Source: Marinibaculum pumilum
GTDB lineage: Bacteria; Pseudomonadota; Alphaproteobacteria; Ferrovibrionales; Ferrovibrionaceae
Reading direction: 5' to 3'
NCBI RefSeq assembly: GCF_042646425.1
Contig: NZ_JBHRTR010000013.1
Span: forward strand, 68,092-132,091
Length of the DNA: 64,000 nucleotides
Of the stretch, positions 44,910-53,628 are shown piece after piece. Both the position numbers and the translations under genes were made by a program. Positions within the stretch are counted from its first letter, which is position 1. Each line of letters begins with the position of its first letter. Under the pieces are notes generated by a model, which saw only the letters and a list, made by a program, of their open reading frames with translations, was not told where the DNA came from and did no database searches.

Positions 44910-45401
44910 TCAGCTGCCCTTGCGGGCGACATCCTCGACGGTGGACGCCACTCGCTCCCGATCCGGCGACAGGCCGGCCAGCCGGGAAACGATCTCGCCG
45001 ACGGCTTCCTGCGCGACGGTGGTGACCTGCGCCATCGCAGAGGCACGCGCCTCCGCGATCCGCTTTTCCGCCTCTTCCTGCTCCGCCGCGAGTCGGCTTT
45101 CCAGCTCCTCGCGCTTCGCCGTCGCCTCGGCATTGGCCTTGGCGCGGGTCTCCGTCGCCAGCGCCTGGGCCTGGCTGCGGGCTTCCGCGAGCGCCTTTTC
45201 GTAGGCCTGGATCACCTCTTCGGTTTCCCGCTTGAGGCGTTCCGCCTCGTCCAGGTCATTGCTGATCCGCTGCTGGCGTGCCCGCAGGACCTCCGCAATG
45301 CGCGGCAGGGCCACCCGGGCCATCACCACGTACAGGATCCCGAACGTGATGATCAGCCAGACGATCTGCGGCAGAAAGAATTGTGTTTCTAGCTGCGGCA
45401 T
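44910..45401 (-). CDS. atpG: ATP synthase F0 subunit b'
   Basis: Second, diverged stalk subunit, 163 residues. The start at 45401 gives MPQLETQFFLPQIVWLIITF with the N-terminal membrane helix; upstream codons in the frame are not family-like. A long Glu/Ala/Arg coiled coil (AEERLKRETEEV-like region, then SRLAAEQEEAEKRIAEARAS) follows. GAGGAGCGG precedes the ATG. It is 24 bases before atpF. The symbol for b' varies (atpG, atpX or atpF2). Confidence 0.93.
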   Translation of the reverse strand: MPQLETQFFLPQIVWLIITFGILYVVMARVALPRIAEVLRARQQRISNDLDEAERLKRETEEVIQAYEKALAEARSQAQALATETRAKANAEATAKREELESRLAAEQEEAEKRIAEARASAMAQVTTVAQEAVGEIVSRLAGLSPDRERVASTVEDVARKGS

Positions 45402-45471
45402 GGCCGCTCCTCTTCCTGCTTCGTAACCAACGAGCCGGCCGGCGGGCATCCGCCGGCCGGGCCGGACAGGA

Positions 45472-45696
45472 TCACGAGAAGAGGATCAGGAACGCGATGA
45501 CGAGGGCGAACAGCGCGACCGCCTCGGTCAGCGCGAAGCCCAGCAGCAGATTGCCGAACAGCTTCGGAGCCGCTGTGGGGTTCCGGAAAGCGCCGGCCAG
45601 ATAGCTGCCGAACAGGTTGCCCAGGCCGATACCCACGCCCGCCAGGGCCAGCATGGCAATACCCGCACCAAGAAGTCTCGCGGCATCAGCTTCCAT
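45472..45696 (-). CDS. atpE: ATP synthase F0 subunit c
   Basis: Proton-carrying ring subunit, 74 residues, two membrane helices. The first helix holds AGIAMLALAGVGIGLGNLFG and the polar loop RNPTAAPKLFG; the essential carboxylate is the glutamate in GFALTEAVALFALVIAF near residue 58. No sodium-binding residue pattern is apparent, so proton coupling is expected. Confidence 0.97.
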   Translation of the reverse strand: MEADAARLLGAGIAMLALAGVGIGLGNLFGSYLAGAFRNPTAAPKLFGNLLLGFALTEAVALFALVIAFLILFS

Positions 45697-45911
45697 TGTA
45701 CCAATCCTCTCGTTTGGCGAGGTCGAACGATTCGACGCTACTGTCTATGCCTCTCTCGGGGCGCCGGCCGGGGGCGGCGACGCCCTGGATAGCTCTTGTC
45801 TGGAACTCGTCCCCGGCGTTCCGTCTCAAGGCCTTGCAGGCCGTGACCTGTGCAGGAAATCCACTGTTCAGCCGTTTGCCGATTGCCCATCCGAACTCAG
45901 AGATCCCGAAC

Positions 45912-46706
45912 TCAGTGATCCATGTGGATCGCGTCGTGGAGATACAGGCAGGTCAGGATGGTGAACACATAGGCCTGCAGGAAGGCGATCAGCAGTTCCA
46001 GCCCGGTCAGCGCCACGATGAAAGCCAGCGGCAGCCAGCCGGCGGCGATGCCGAGCGCGATCACGAAACCGGCGAACACCTTCAGCATGATGTGCCCGGC
46101 GAGCATGTTGGCGAACAGCCGGAGCGACAGGCTGATCGGCCGCACGAAATACGAGATCACCTCGATCGGGATGATGATCGGTGCCAGCGCGGTCGGCACG
46201 CCGGACGGCAGGAAATAGCCGAAGAAGCGGATGCCGTGGCGGGCAAAGGCGATGATCGTCACGCCGATCCAGACCGCAAGCGCCAGCGAGAAGGTCACCA
46301 CGATATGGCTGGTCGAGGTGAAGCTGAAGGGGATCATCCCGACCAGATTGGCGAACAGGATGAACATGAACAGGGTGAAGACGAAGGGGAAGTAGGGGCG
46401 GCCTTCCTGGCCGACATTCTCCCGCACCATCCCGGCGATGAATTCGTAGGAAACCTCGACCACGGACTGCAGGCGGCCGGGCACCAGGCTGCGCGAGCGG
46501 ATGCCGACAAGCATCAGCAGGACCACCAGCGCGACGCCGAAGATCATGGCGGCGGCGGAATTGGTGAAGGAGAAATCCAGGCCGCCGACATCGATCGGGA
46601 CCAGGTGATTGATCTCGAACTGTTCCAGCGGGCCGTGCGCGGAATCCGCGTGCTCGATCTCCTGCACAGTCTCGTGGATGGCGTCTGTCTGTTCAGAACT
46701 GGCCAC
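45912..46706 (-). CDS. atpB: ATP synthase F0 subunit a
   Basis: Proton-channel subunit a, 264 residues with the start chosen here, about six membrane helices. The essential arginine is in YFVRPISLSLRLFANMLAGH near residue 180. The proposed start is GTG at 46706, which has AAGGAG 6 bases upstream; two further in-frame GTGs lie 15 and 24 bases upstream without a better ribosome site. It is followed after 215 bases by atpE. Confidence 0.95.
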   Translation of the reverse strand: MASSEQTDAIHETVQEIEHADSAHGPLEQFEINHLVPIDVGGLDFSFTNSAAAMIFGVALVVLLMLVGIRSRSLVPGRLQSVVEVSYEFIAGMVRENVGQEGRPYFPFVFTLFMFILFANLVGMIPFSFTSTSHIVVTFSLALAVWIGVTIIAFARHGIRFFGYFLPSGVPTALAPIIIPIEVISYFVRPISLSLRLFANMLAGHIMLKVFAGFVIALGIAAGWLPLAFIVALTGLELLIAFLQAYVFTILTCLYLHDAIHMDH

Positions 46707-46766
46707 CTGCGGCTCCTTCACTCGTCTCACCCGCGGCAGCCAGATCCGTCTGGCGCCGGCAGGCCG

Positions 46767-47156
46767 TTACTCCCGCTCTTTCCGCGCCCCGCTTCTAGGG
46801 ACCTCGGCCGCATCTTGCAAGGCCTGATACCGCCCGGTCAGGCGGATCACGTTCCAGATGCCCGTCGCGATCCCCAGCAAGGCCAGGATCAGCACGAAGG
46901 TCGGAGCGGTGCCGAACCAGTCGTCGAGAAGCCAGCCAGCCCCCAGTCCGAAGACCATTGCGGCCACCATCTCGACCGCCAGCCGCCAGGCCAGGCCCCA
47001 TGCCGATGCCGGCATGCCGGCCGGACGGTGCAGCGCCCGCTCGGTCCCGCCCTCCTGTCGTGCACGACGCGCACGCAGGCGGGCATCCAGTGCCTCCAGG
47101 GTGTTGGGATCTTTCGGAGACCCCGTTCCTTCGAGGTTCCGCTGCGGCTCGTCCAT
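46767..47156 (-). CDS. atpI: AtpZ/AtpI family protein
   Basis: Small membrane protein that helps assemble the c-ring or imports Mg/Ca for the ATP synthase. The protein has a charged N-terminal part (TLEALDARLRARRARQEG) and two membrane helices (LAVEMVAAMVFGLGAGWLLD and FVLILALLGIATGIWNVIRL), the normal layout. The start at 47156 has AAGAGG upstream; ATGs at 47171 and 47186 are possible. First gene of the F0 operon. Confidence 0.88.
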   Translation of the reverse strand: MDEPQRNLEGTGSPKDPNTLEALDARLRARRARQEGGTERALHRPAGMPASAWGLAWRLAVEMVAAMVFGLGAGWLLDDWFGTAPTFVLILALLGIATGIWNVIRLTGRYQALQDAAEVPRSGARKERE

Positions 47157-47299
47157 ATCCGGCCTCTTGTCCATGCTGCCGGCCATGTCGTGGCCGGAAC
47201 CGGGAATCGATCATAAAGGTCGATCGCCCGGCGGGCAGTCAGAAACCGGTACGGATAAGGCGCGGGTCCCCCGACGGCACGCCCGCTGAAAGCGGCCGA

Positions 47300-47328
47300 A
47301 CCTTACGGACCGCCCCGCCCCCTGTCAA
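47300..47328 (-). promoter_or_regulatory. Sigma-70-type promoter of the F0 ATP synthase operon
   Basis: On the minus strand TTGACA (47328-47323) is followed after exactly 17 bases by TAAGGT (47305-47300). The -35 box is perfect and the -10 box matches at the key first T-A. The start of atpI lies about 145 bases downstream. It is the best promoter match I found in the window. Confidence 0.7.
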
Positions 47329-47411
47329 GCCGTTGCCGCACTGCAAAACAGGGGCGAATCAAATAGTGATTTCAATACCTTGGGGCATGCCGACCGTCCG
47401 TCCCGGCGGTC

Positions 47412-50400
47412 CTACTCCGCCGCCATCTGGGTGGCATGGCTGAGATCGACGGAGACCAGGCTGGAGACGCCGCGCTCCGCCATGGTCACGCCATAGAGCC
47501 GGTCCATGCGCGACATGCTGATCGGGTTGTGGGTCACGATCACGAAGCGCGTATGGTCGTGCGTGCGCACCATCTCGATCAGCAGGTCGCACATCCGCTC
47601 CACGTTCGCGTCGTCCAGCGGCGCGTCGACCTCGTCCAGCAGGCAGATCGGTGCTGGATTGGTGCGGAACACCGCGAACAGCAGGGCCAGCGCGGTCAAT
47701 GCCTGCTCGCCGCCCGACAGCAGGGTCATCGTCTGCATCTTCTTGCCCGGCGGCGAGGCCATGATCTCCAGCCCCGCCTCCAGCGGGTCCTCGGAGCCGG
47801 TCAGCGCCAGATGCGCCTTGCCGCCGCCGAACACCTTCCGGAACAGTGTCTGGAAATGCGCGTCGACCTGCTGGAAGGCTTCCGTCAGGCGCTGCCGCCC
47901 CTCCCGGTTCAGGTTGGCGATGCCCTGCCGCAGCCGGCCGATCGCCGCCGTCAGGTCGTCCTTCTCGGAGGCCAGGGTGGCGATCTGCTCCTCGACCTCC
48001 TGGGATTCGATCTCTGCCCGCAGGTTCACCGGGCCCAGCCGCTCGCGCTCTCGCTTGGTCTCGTCCAGCACGCGCTCCAGCGCCTCCTGGTCGGGCAGGC
48101 CGGCTTCCTCGCGATCGGCCAGGCCGACATGCTCCAGCAGCCGGTTCGGCGCACAGGAGAAGGTTTCCCGGATCCGGGCCGCGGTCTCCGCCAGGTTCTC
48201 GTGTGCATGCTCCTGCGCCGCCTGCAGGCGGACCCGCTCCTCGCGGGCGGCATTGACCGCGGTCTCCCGCTCGCGGGCGCCGCGACGCGTCTGCTCCAGT
48301 GCCGTGGTGGCTTCCGACAGGGCATCCGCGGCGGTCTTGCGGCCGGCCTCCGCCGCGGCGATCTGGTCCAGCAGCGCACTGCGCTTCGTCGCCAGCTGCG
48401 CCGGCAGCTCCGACAGGCGCGCATCCTCGGCCTGCATCTCCTGCCGGCGGGAGGTCAGCTCCGCCTCATGCTCGCCGTTCTGCCGGTCGCGGCCTTCCCA
48501 GCGTTTCAGCTCGCCCTCGATCGCCTCCAGCCTTGCCCGCCGGGACTGTGCCTCCTGGCGCAGCTGGTCGTGCCGGCGCACCGCCTCGGCAAGGCCGGAA
48601 CGGGTCGCCCCCGCCGCTGACCGTGCGGCCTCCGCCGCCTGTGCCGTCCGGTCGGCTGGCGGCAGGGCTTCGAGCGCCTCGCGGTCTTCCGCTTCCCGCC
48701 GTGCCAGCTCGGCCAGCCGGCCCTCGATCTGTTCCGCCTGCGCCTCCAGCGAGGCCTGCTGCCGCGACAGGTCGGCCGATTCCTTCAATGCCCGGGCATG
48801 GCGGCCCTGCTGTTCCTTGACCGCGCGCTCGGCCTCGCCGACGGCGTTGCGGGCGGCGGTCGTCCGGTTGCGGCTCTGCTCCGCCGCCACCTGCGCTTCC
48901 GTCAGCGCGGCTTCCAGCCCCTCAAGCCCGGCGGCCAGCCCTTCGCGCTCGGTGCGCAGCTCCGCCAGGCGGTTGCGCTGTTCCAGCCGGATCATGGCGG
49001 CGGTCGGCGCCTGCGCCGCCACGGTATAGCCGTCCCAGCGCCACAGCCCGCCGGCGGCGCTGACCAGCCGCTGCCCCGCGGCCAGCTGCTTCTGCAGGGC
49101 GGCGCCGTCCTCCTCCGGCACGATGCCGACCTGCGACAGGCGGCGATGCAGGACCGGAGGCGCCTCCACGACCTCCGACAGCGGCCGCGCACCCGGCGGC
49201 AGCGGCGCCGGTGCCGCCAGCGGCGGCAGCTCCGTCCAGTGCAGCGGCGCGGCGGTGTCGGTGGAGGCGGAGATGTCCTCGCCCAGGGCGGCGCCCAGCG
49301 CCTTCTCGAACCCGGGGGAGACCTGCACCCGGTCGATCAGCGGCGCCCAGAGATCGTCGCCGGCCACCTTCAGGAGGCGGGACAGCCCGTCCTCCTCCGC
49401 CTTCACCCGGTTCAGGGCAGCGCGGCGCTCGTCGCGGCGTTCCCTGCTCTCCGCCACCTGGGCCTGGCTGGTGCCCTGCGCCTCCTCGGCCGCGCGCAGC
49501 TCCTCGCGCGCCGCATCCAGCTTCGTCTCCCACTGGCCCAGGCTTTCGCTCAGCGCGGCGATCTGGGCATCGGCTTCGTTCGTCTTCAACTCCGCGCGGG
49601 CCTTGGCCACCCCGTCGCGGCGCCGGGTCAGGCCGGTCATCTCGTCGGTCAGGCCGCGCAGCGCCTGCTCCAGCCGGCGGCGTTCCGCCTGCTGCTGCGC
49701 CAGCTCGGCGCTGACCCGGTCGAGTTCGCTCTGCGCGCGATCGGCGGCCGCCTGTGCCTCGTTTCGCGCCTGCTCGGCCGCCTGCAGCTGGCCGCCTTCA
49801 TCCTCGCGCGCCCGGGCAAGCTCCGCCTGCTCGATGCGCAGACGTTCGGTGACCTGCGCGGCCTCGCGCCGCTGCTCTCTCAGCCGCGCGGCGTCGCGCT
49901 CCAGGTCCGCGAGCCGGGCGGAGACGGCATTGCGGGCGGCGGCAAGCTGCGCCTCCTCGCGGTCCAGCGCCTCCCGCGCGGAATCCAGGCGCTGCAGGCG
50001 GGCCGCGGCCTCCGCCTCCGCGGTCCGCAGGGGCGGCAGCGCCTCCTCCGACCGCTCGGCCGCGTTCGCCGCGGCGGCGGCGGCCTGGGTCAGCTCCGCC
50101 ACCGCACGCTCCGCTTCCGCCAACGCGGTCTGCAGCCGCGCGGCATCGTCCTGCGCCGCCGACCAGCGGGCGTGGAACAGCAGCGCCTCCGTCTCGCGGA
50201 TGCGGTCTGACAGGCGGCGGTACTTGCGCGCCTGCTTGCCCTGCCGGCGCAGGCCGTTCAGGCGGTTCTCCAGCTCCCGCATCACGTCGTCGACGCGTTC
50301 CAGGTTCTGTTCCGCCGCACGCAGGCGCAGCTCGCTTTCGTGGCGGCGGCTGTGCAGGCCGGTGATGCCGGCGGCCTCTTCCAGGATGCGGCGCCGGTCG

Positions 50401-50873
50401 ACCGGCCGGGCGTTGATCAGCTGGCCGATGCGGCCCTGGCTGACGATGGCGGTGGAATGGGCGCCGGTGGCGATGTCGGCGAACAGCAGCTGCACGTCGC
50501 GGGCGCGGACTTCGCGGCCGTTGATGCGGTAGGTGGAGCCCGCCTCGCGGTCGATGCGGCGGCTGATCTCCAGCATCGGGCTGTCGTTATAGGCCGGCGG
50601 TGCGGTGCGGTCGGGATTGCCCAGGGTGACGACGACTTCCGCGAAGCTGCGCGGAGGGCGCGTGCTGGTGCCGGCGAAGATCACGTCGTCCATCGCGCCG
50701 GAGCGCATCTGCCGGGCGGAATTCTCGCCCATCACCCAGCGCAGCGCCTCCACAAGGTTGGACTTGCCGCAGCCGTTCGGGCCGACGACCCCGGTCAGGC
50801 CGGGGGAAATCGTGAAGTCGGTTTCCTCGACAAAGGATTTGAAGCCGCGAAGGCGAAGCCGATCGAAATGCAA
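47412..50873 (-). CDS. smc: Chromosome segregation protein SMC
   Basis: Condensin ATPase that organises and helps segregate the chromosome, about 1,153 residues. The N-terminal Walker A is GVVGPNGCGKSNLVEALRW; the C-terminal signature TLLSGGEQALTALALLFAV and Walker B ICLLDEVDAPLDDANVERM are intact. Two long coiled coils flank a hinge at about residues 490-640. The start is proposed as TTG at 50873, which gives MHFDRLRLRGFKSF, the normal SMC opening, with GGAGGAG 4 bases upstream; an ATG 39 bases earlier would add an Arg-rich extension and has no good ribosome site. scpA and scpB are not in the window. Confidence 0.97.
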   Translation of the reverse strand: MHFDRLRLRGFKSFVEETDFTISPGLTGVVGPNGCGKSNLVEALRWVMGENSARQMRSGAMDDVIFAGTSTRPPRSFAEVVVTLGNPDRTAPPAYNDSPMLEISRRIDREAGSTYRINGREVRARDVQLLFADIATGAHSTAIVSQGRIGQLINARPVDRRRILEEAAGITGLHSRRHESELRLRAAEQNLERVDDVMRELENRLNGLRRQGKQARKYRRLSDRIRETEALLFHARWSAAQDDAARLQTALAEAERAVAELTQAAAAAANAAERSEEALPPLRTAEAEAAARLQRLDSAREALDREEAQLAAARNAVSARLADLERDAARLREQRREAAQVTERLRIEQAELARAREDEGGQLQAAEQARNEAQAAADRAQSELDRVSAELAQQQAERRRLEQALRGLTDEMTGLTRRRDGVAKARAELKTNEADAQIAALSESLGQWETKLDAAREELRAAEEAQGTSQAQVAESRERRDERRAALNRVKAEEDGLSRLLKVAGDDLWAPLIDRVQVSPGFEKALGAALGEDISASTDTAAPLHWTELPPLAAPAPLPPGARPLSEVVEAPPVLHRRLSQVGIVPEEDGAALQKQLAAGQRLVSAAGGLWRWDGYTVAAQAPTAAMIRLEQRNRLAELRTEREGLAAGLEGLEAALTEAQVAAEQSRNRTTAARNAVGEAERAVKEQQGRHARALKESADLSRQQASLEAQAEQIEGRLAELARREAEDREALEALPPADRTAQAAEAARSAAGATRSGLAEAVRRHDQLRQEAQSRRARLEAIEGELKRWEGRDRQNGEHEAELTSRRQEMQAEDARLSELPAQLATKRSALLDQIAAAEAGRKTAADALSEATTALEQTRRGARERETAVNAAREERVRLQAAQEHAHENLAETAARIRETFSCAPNRLLEHVGLADREEAGLPDQEALERVLDETKRERERLGPVNLRAEIESQEVEEQIATLASEKDDLTAAIGRLRQGIANLNREGRQRLTEAFQQVDAHFQTLFRKVFGGGKAHLALTGSEDPLEAGLEIMASPPGKKMQTMTLLSGGEQALTALALLFAVFRTNPAPICLLDEVDAPLDDANVERMCDLLIEMVRTHDHTRFVIVTHNPISMSRMDRLYGVTMAERGVSSLVSVDLSHATQMAAE

Positions 50874-50942
50874 GTCACTCCTCCGGCCCCGCCGCGCAGG
50901 CGGCCGGGCCATGGCCCGGCCACCCGTTCGCGGGGCTCCACC

Positions 50943-51740
50943 TCAGCCGGTATGCCGATCCCGGGTGCCGTTGCCGGCCCCGTCGTCTGGCAGGATCCGG
51001 GATTCCTTCATCTCAGCCGGCAGCAGCGGGTCGATGATGCCGCGCAGCTCTTCCATCCGGCGGACGCCGGGATAGGGCGTGCCGCCGATGATCAGGGTCG
51101 GCGTGGACTCGACGCCGAATTCCTTGTTCCCGGTCAGACGCTCGTTCAGCACATATTCGCTCAGCGCCTCGTTGCCGAGGCAGGCCTTGATCGCGGCCTC
51201 GTCCATGCCGGCCAGCCCGGCGAGCTTCTGCAGGTTGGCCAGCACCTCGTCCGGCTGGCCGCTGCCGATCCAGTTCGCCTGCTGCTTGAACAGTACCGAC
51301 AGGAAGGGGAAGTAGCGGTCCGGACCGCTGCAGCGCGCCAGCATCGACGCGGTCAGCGCAAAGCGGTCGAAGGGGAAGTCGCGGAAGATCAGCTTCACCT
51401 TGCCTGCGTCGATATATTCCTTCTTCAGCTCTGGCAGCACCTCGGTATGGAAGGTGGCGCAGTGCGGGCAGGTCAGGGAGGCATATTCGACGATCGTCAC
51501 GGGCGCGTCCGGGTCGCCCATGACCATTTCCTGCATCATCGCAGCGGCGGCGTTCGCCGGCTCCGCCGCCGCGTCGTCCGCGGCCTGCACAGGCGGGCTG
51601 ACCGCGAGGCAGGACAGGGACAGCAGCGCGGCCGCGGCAAGCGTGCGTCCGGCGGTTAGGAATTGTCCTATCTGGGTCATTGCAGAAGCCGAACCACTAG
51701 ATGTTGGGGCCTGTGACGGAAGCGCAGTGTAGAGGCTCAT
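50943..51740 (-). CDS. DsbA family thiol-disulfide oxidoreductase
   Basis: Exported thioredoxin-fold protein of the DsbA/BdbD (Thioredoxin_4) group, 265 residues. The signal peptide covers about residues 25-50 (GRTLAAAALLSLSCLAVSP), and the mature domain opens with MGDPDAPVTIVEYASLTCPH. The active site is CPHC in LTCPHCATFHTEVLPEL, followed by the cis-proline in GVESTPTLIIGGTPYPG. The start at 51740 has GAAGGA 7 bases upstream; an ATG at 51680 would give a shorter signal. smc-dsbA-dciA-mutY is a conserved alphaproteobacterial order. Confidence 0.93.
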   Translation of the reverse strand: MSLYTALPSQAPTSSGSASAMTQIGQFLTAGRTLAAAALLSLSCLAVSPPVQAADDAAAEPANAAAAMMQEMVMGDPDAPVTIVEYASLTCPHCATFHTEVLPELKKEYIDAGKVKLIFRDFPFDRFALTASMLARCSGPDRYFPFLSVLFKQQANWIGSGQPDEVLANLQKLAGLAGMDEAAIKACLGNEALSEYVLNERLTGNKEFGVESTPTLIIGGTPYPGVRRMEELRGIIDPLLPAEMKESRILPDDGAGNGTRDRHTG

Positions 51741-51861
51741 GGGGGTATCCTTCAATTCTCGATCGCCGGGCCGCTCCCGGCCGGGCGGTCTGCGGCGCCA
51801 GTCTAGGCGGGAAAAAGGCAGAAATCCGCCCGGCCCACGGAGTCGTGACCGCCAGTCCGAT

Positions 51862-52377
51862 TCATGCCTTCTGGCCCCCTGCGGACCCCTGGCGACGGGC
51901 CGCAAGGGCCCGCCGAAGGCGCTCCAGGGCGGGAAGCCGGTCCGAGTCGCTGGCGGAGTCGCATGGCAGATTTCCGCCGGATTCCGCAGTGCCGCCCTGG
52001 CCGGCGGGGGACTCGCTCCGGGCCGTTGCCAGGAGGGCCGAGGTCAGCGGCGGGCCCTGGACCAGCCGCAGCCGGGCAATGGCGCCATAGCCGAAATAGG
52101 TGTTCAGCCGGGCGACGATCCTGGGCTCCTGCTGTGCCACGATCGGGCCGAAGCCGGCCGCCACCCGCAGCTTCAGGGTGCCGCCATCGCCGGCACCGCG
52201 CGGAAAGGTCACCTGCACCGGCACAGTGAGGGGCGCCAGTTCCGCCCCGACGATGCTGCGCCAGTTGGTCAGGATCTCCGCCGTGGGCAGGCCGCGCCGT
52301 CCGGCGGAGCGCCGGGCGACCCTGGTGATCAGCGGGCCCAGCCGGCGGGGTTCGGCGGGCGGTGATGGCGGTTTCAT
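51862..52377 (-). CDS. DciA family protein (DUF721)
   Basis: A 171-residue protein of the DciA/DUF721 family; DciA loads the replicative helicase in bacteria without DnaC. The N-terminal KH-like region has TEILTNWRSIVGAELAPLTVP-type sequence (W-x-x-I-V-G) and GTLKLRVAAGFGPIVAQQEP. The C-terminal 50 residues are low-complexity. The start at 52377 has GAGGAC upstream. It is divergent from mutY. Confidence 0.9.
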   Translation of the reverse strand: MKPPSPPAEPRRLGPLITRVARRSAGRRGLPTAEILTNWRSIVGAELAPLTVPVQVTFPRGAGDGGTLKLRVAAGFGPIVAQQEPRIVARLNTYFGYGAIARLRLVQGPPLTSALLATARSESPAGQGGTAESGGNLPCDSASDSDRLPALERLRRALAARRQGSAGGQKA

Positions 52378-52457
52378 GCTATGTCCTCGCGCCCGCCGAC
52401 CGGCTGTCGGCGCGGCACCGTGGCAATGCCGGCCGCCCGGCATGACCGGATCCTAGC

Positions 52458-53621
52458 ATGGGCCGAGCGCCGATGACCCGCAAACGTTCCCCCTCCGGCG
52501 GCGCCGTAGCCGGTCCGGTGCCCGATCCGGACACGGTGCCGCAGCTGCTGCTGCGCTGGTACGACCGTCATGCCCGCAGCCTTCCCTGGCGGGCGCCGCC
52601 CGGCAGCGCGCCGGCCGATCCCTATGCCGTCTGGCTGAGCGAGATCATGCTGCAGCAGACCACGGTGACGGCCGTGATCCCCTATTTCCGCACCTTCCTG
52701 CAGCGCTGGCCCGATGTCGCGGCGCTGGCTGCCGCGGATCGGGACGAGGTGCTCGCCGCCTGGGCCGGGCTGGGCTACTACAGCCGCGCGCGCAACCTGC
52801 ATCTCTGCGCGCAGCAGGTCGCCGGCCTGCATGGCGGCCGATTCCCCGTCGACGAGGCCGGGCTGCTGGCCCTGCCAGGAATCGGTCCCTATACGGCGGC
52901 GGCGATCGCCGCCATCGCCTTCGACCGGCCGGCGGTGGTGGTCGACGGCAACGTGGAGCGGGTGGTGGCGCGCCTGTTCGCGGAAAGCGACCTCCTGCCG
53001 GCGGTCAAGCCGCGGCTGCGACAGCGTGCCGCCGAACTGACCCCGCAGCGGCGGCCGGGCGACTTCGCGCAGGCGATGATGGACCTCGGCGCCACCGTAT
53101 GCACGCCGCGCAGCCCGGACTGCCTGCTCTGCCCGCTGTCGGGCCAATGCGGGGCACGGGCTGCGGGCATTGCGGCGGAGCTGCCGCGGCGCGCGGCAAA
53201 GGCGGCGAAGCCGCAGCGGCACGGCATCGCCTTCTGGCTGCGCCGGCCGTCCGACGGTGCGGTGCTGCTGGAGCGGCGGCCGCCGAAGGGCCTGCTCGGC
53301 GGCATGCTGGGCCTGCCGGGCACGCCATGGGAGGACCGCCGGCCCTGGCCGCTGGCGGAAGCGCTGGCCTGGCAGCCGGCGGCGGCGGACTGGGTGCTGC
53401 TGCCCGGCGGGATCCGCCATGTCTTCACCCATTTCGCGCTGGACCTGTCGGTCGCGCTGGCCGACCTGCCGGCCGATGAGGCGACGCTGGCCTCGGCCCC
53501 CCCGACCGGAAGCCTCTGGCTGTCCCCGGGACGGGAGACCTGGGAGCAGCTGCCCACGGTGATGCGCAAGGCGGCGCGGTTCGCCCATGCCGCGGATACA
53601 GCGCCGGCAAGCCGGCGCTAG
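52458..53621 (+). CDS. mutY: A/G-specific adenine glycosylase MutY
   Basis: Base-excision enzyme that removes adenine mispaired with 8-oxoguanine. The 387-residue protein has the catalytic glutamate in WLSEIMLQQTTVTAVIPYF, the helix-hairpin-helix LLALPGIGPYTAAAIAAIAF, the catalytic aspartate in VVVDGNVERVVARLF, and the 4Fe-4S loop CTPRSPDCLLCPLSGQC. A C-terminal NUDIX-like domain (about residues 255-370) for 8-oxoguanine recognition follows. An ATG at 52473 is an alternative start. Confidence 0.97.
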   Translation: MGRAPMTRKRSPSGGAVAGPVPDPDTVPQLLLRWYDRHARSLPWRAPPGSAPADPYAVWLSEIMLQQTTVTAVIPYFRTFLQRWPDVAALAAADRDEVLAAWAGLGYYSRARNLHLCAQQVAGLHGGRFPVDEAGLLALPGIGPYTAAAIAAIAFDRPAVVVDGNVERVVARLFAESDLLPAVKPRLRQRAAELTPQRRPGDFAQAMMDLGATVCTPRSPDCLLCPLSGQCGARAAGIAAELPRRAAKAAKPQRHGIAFWLRRPSDGAVLLERRPPKGLLGGMLGLPGTPWEDRRPWPLAEALAWQPAAADWVLLPGGIRHVFTHFALDLSVALADLPADEATLASAPPTGSLWLSPGRETWEQLPTVMRKAARFAHAADTAPASRR

Positions 53622-53628
53622 CGCGGCC

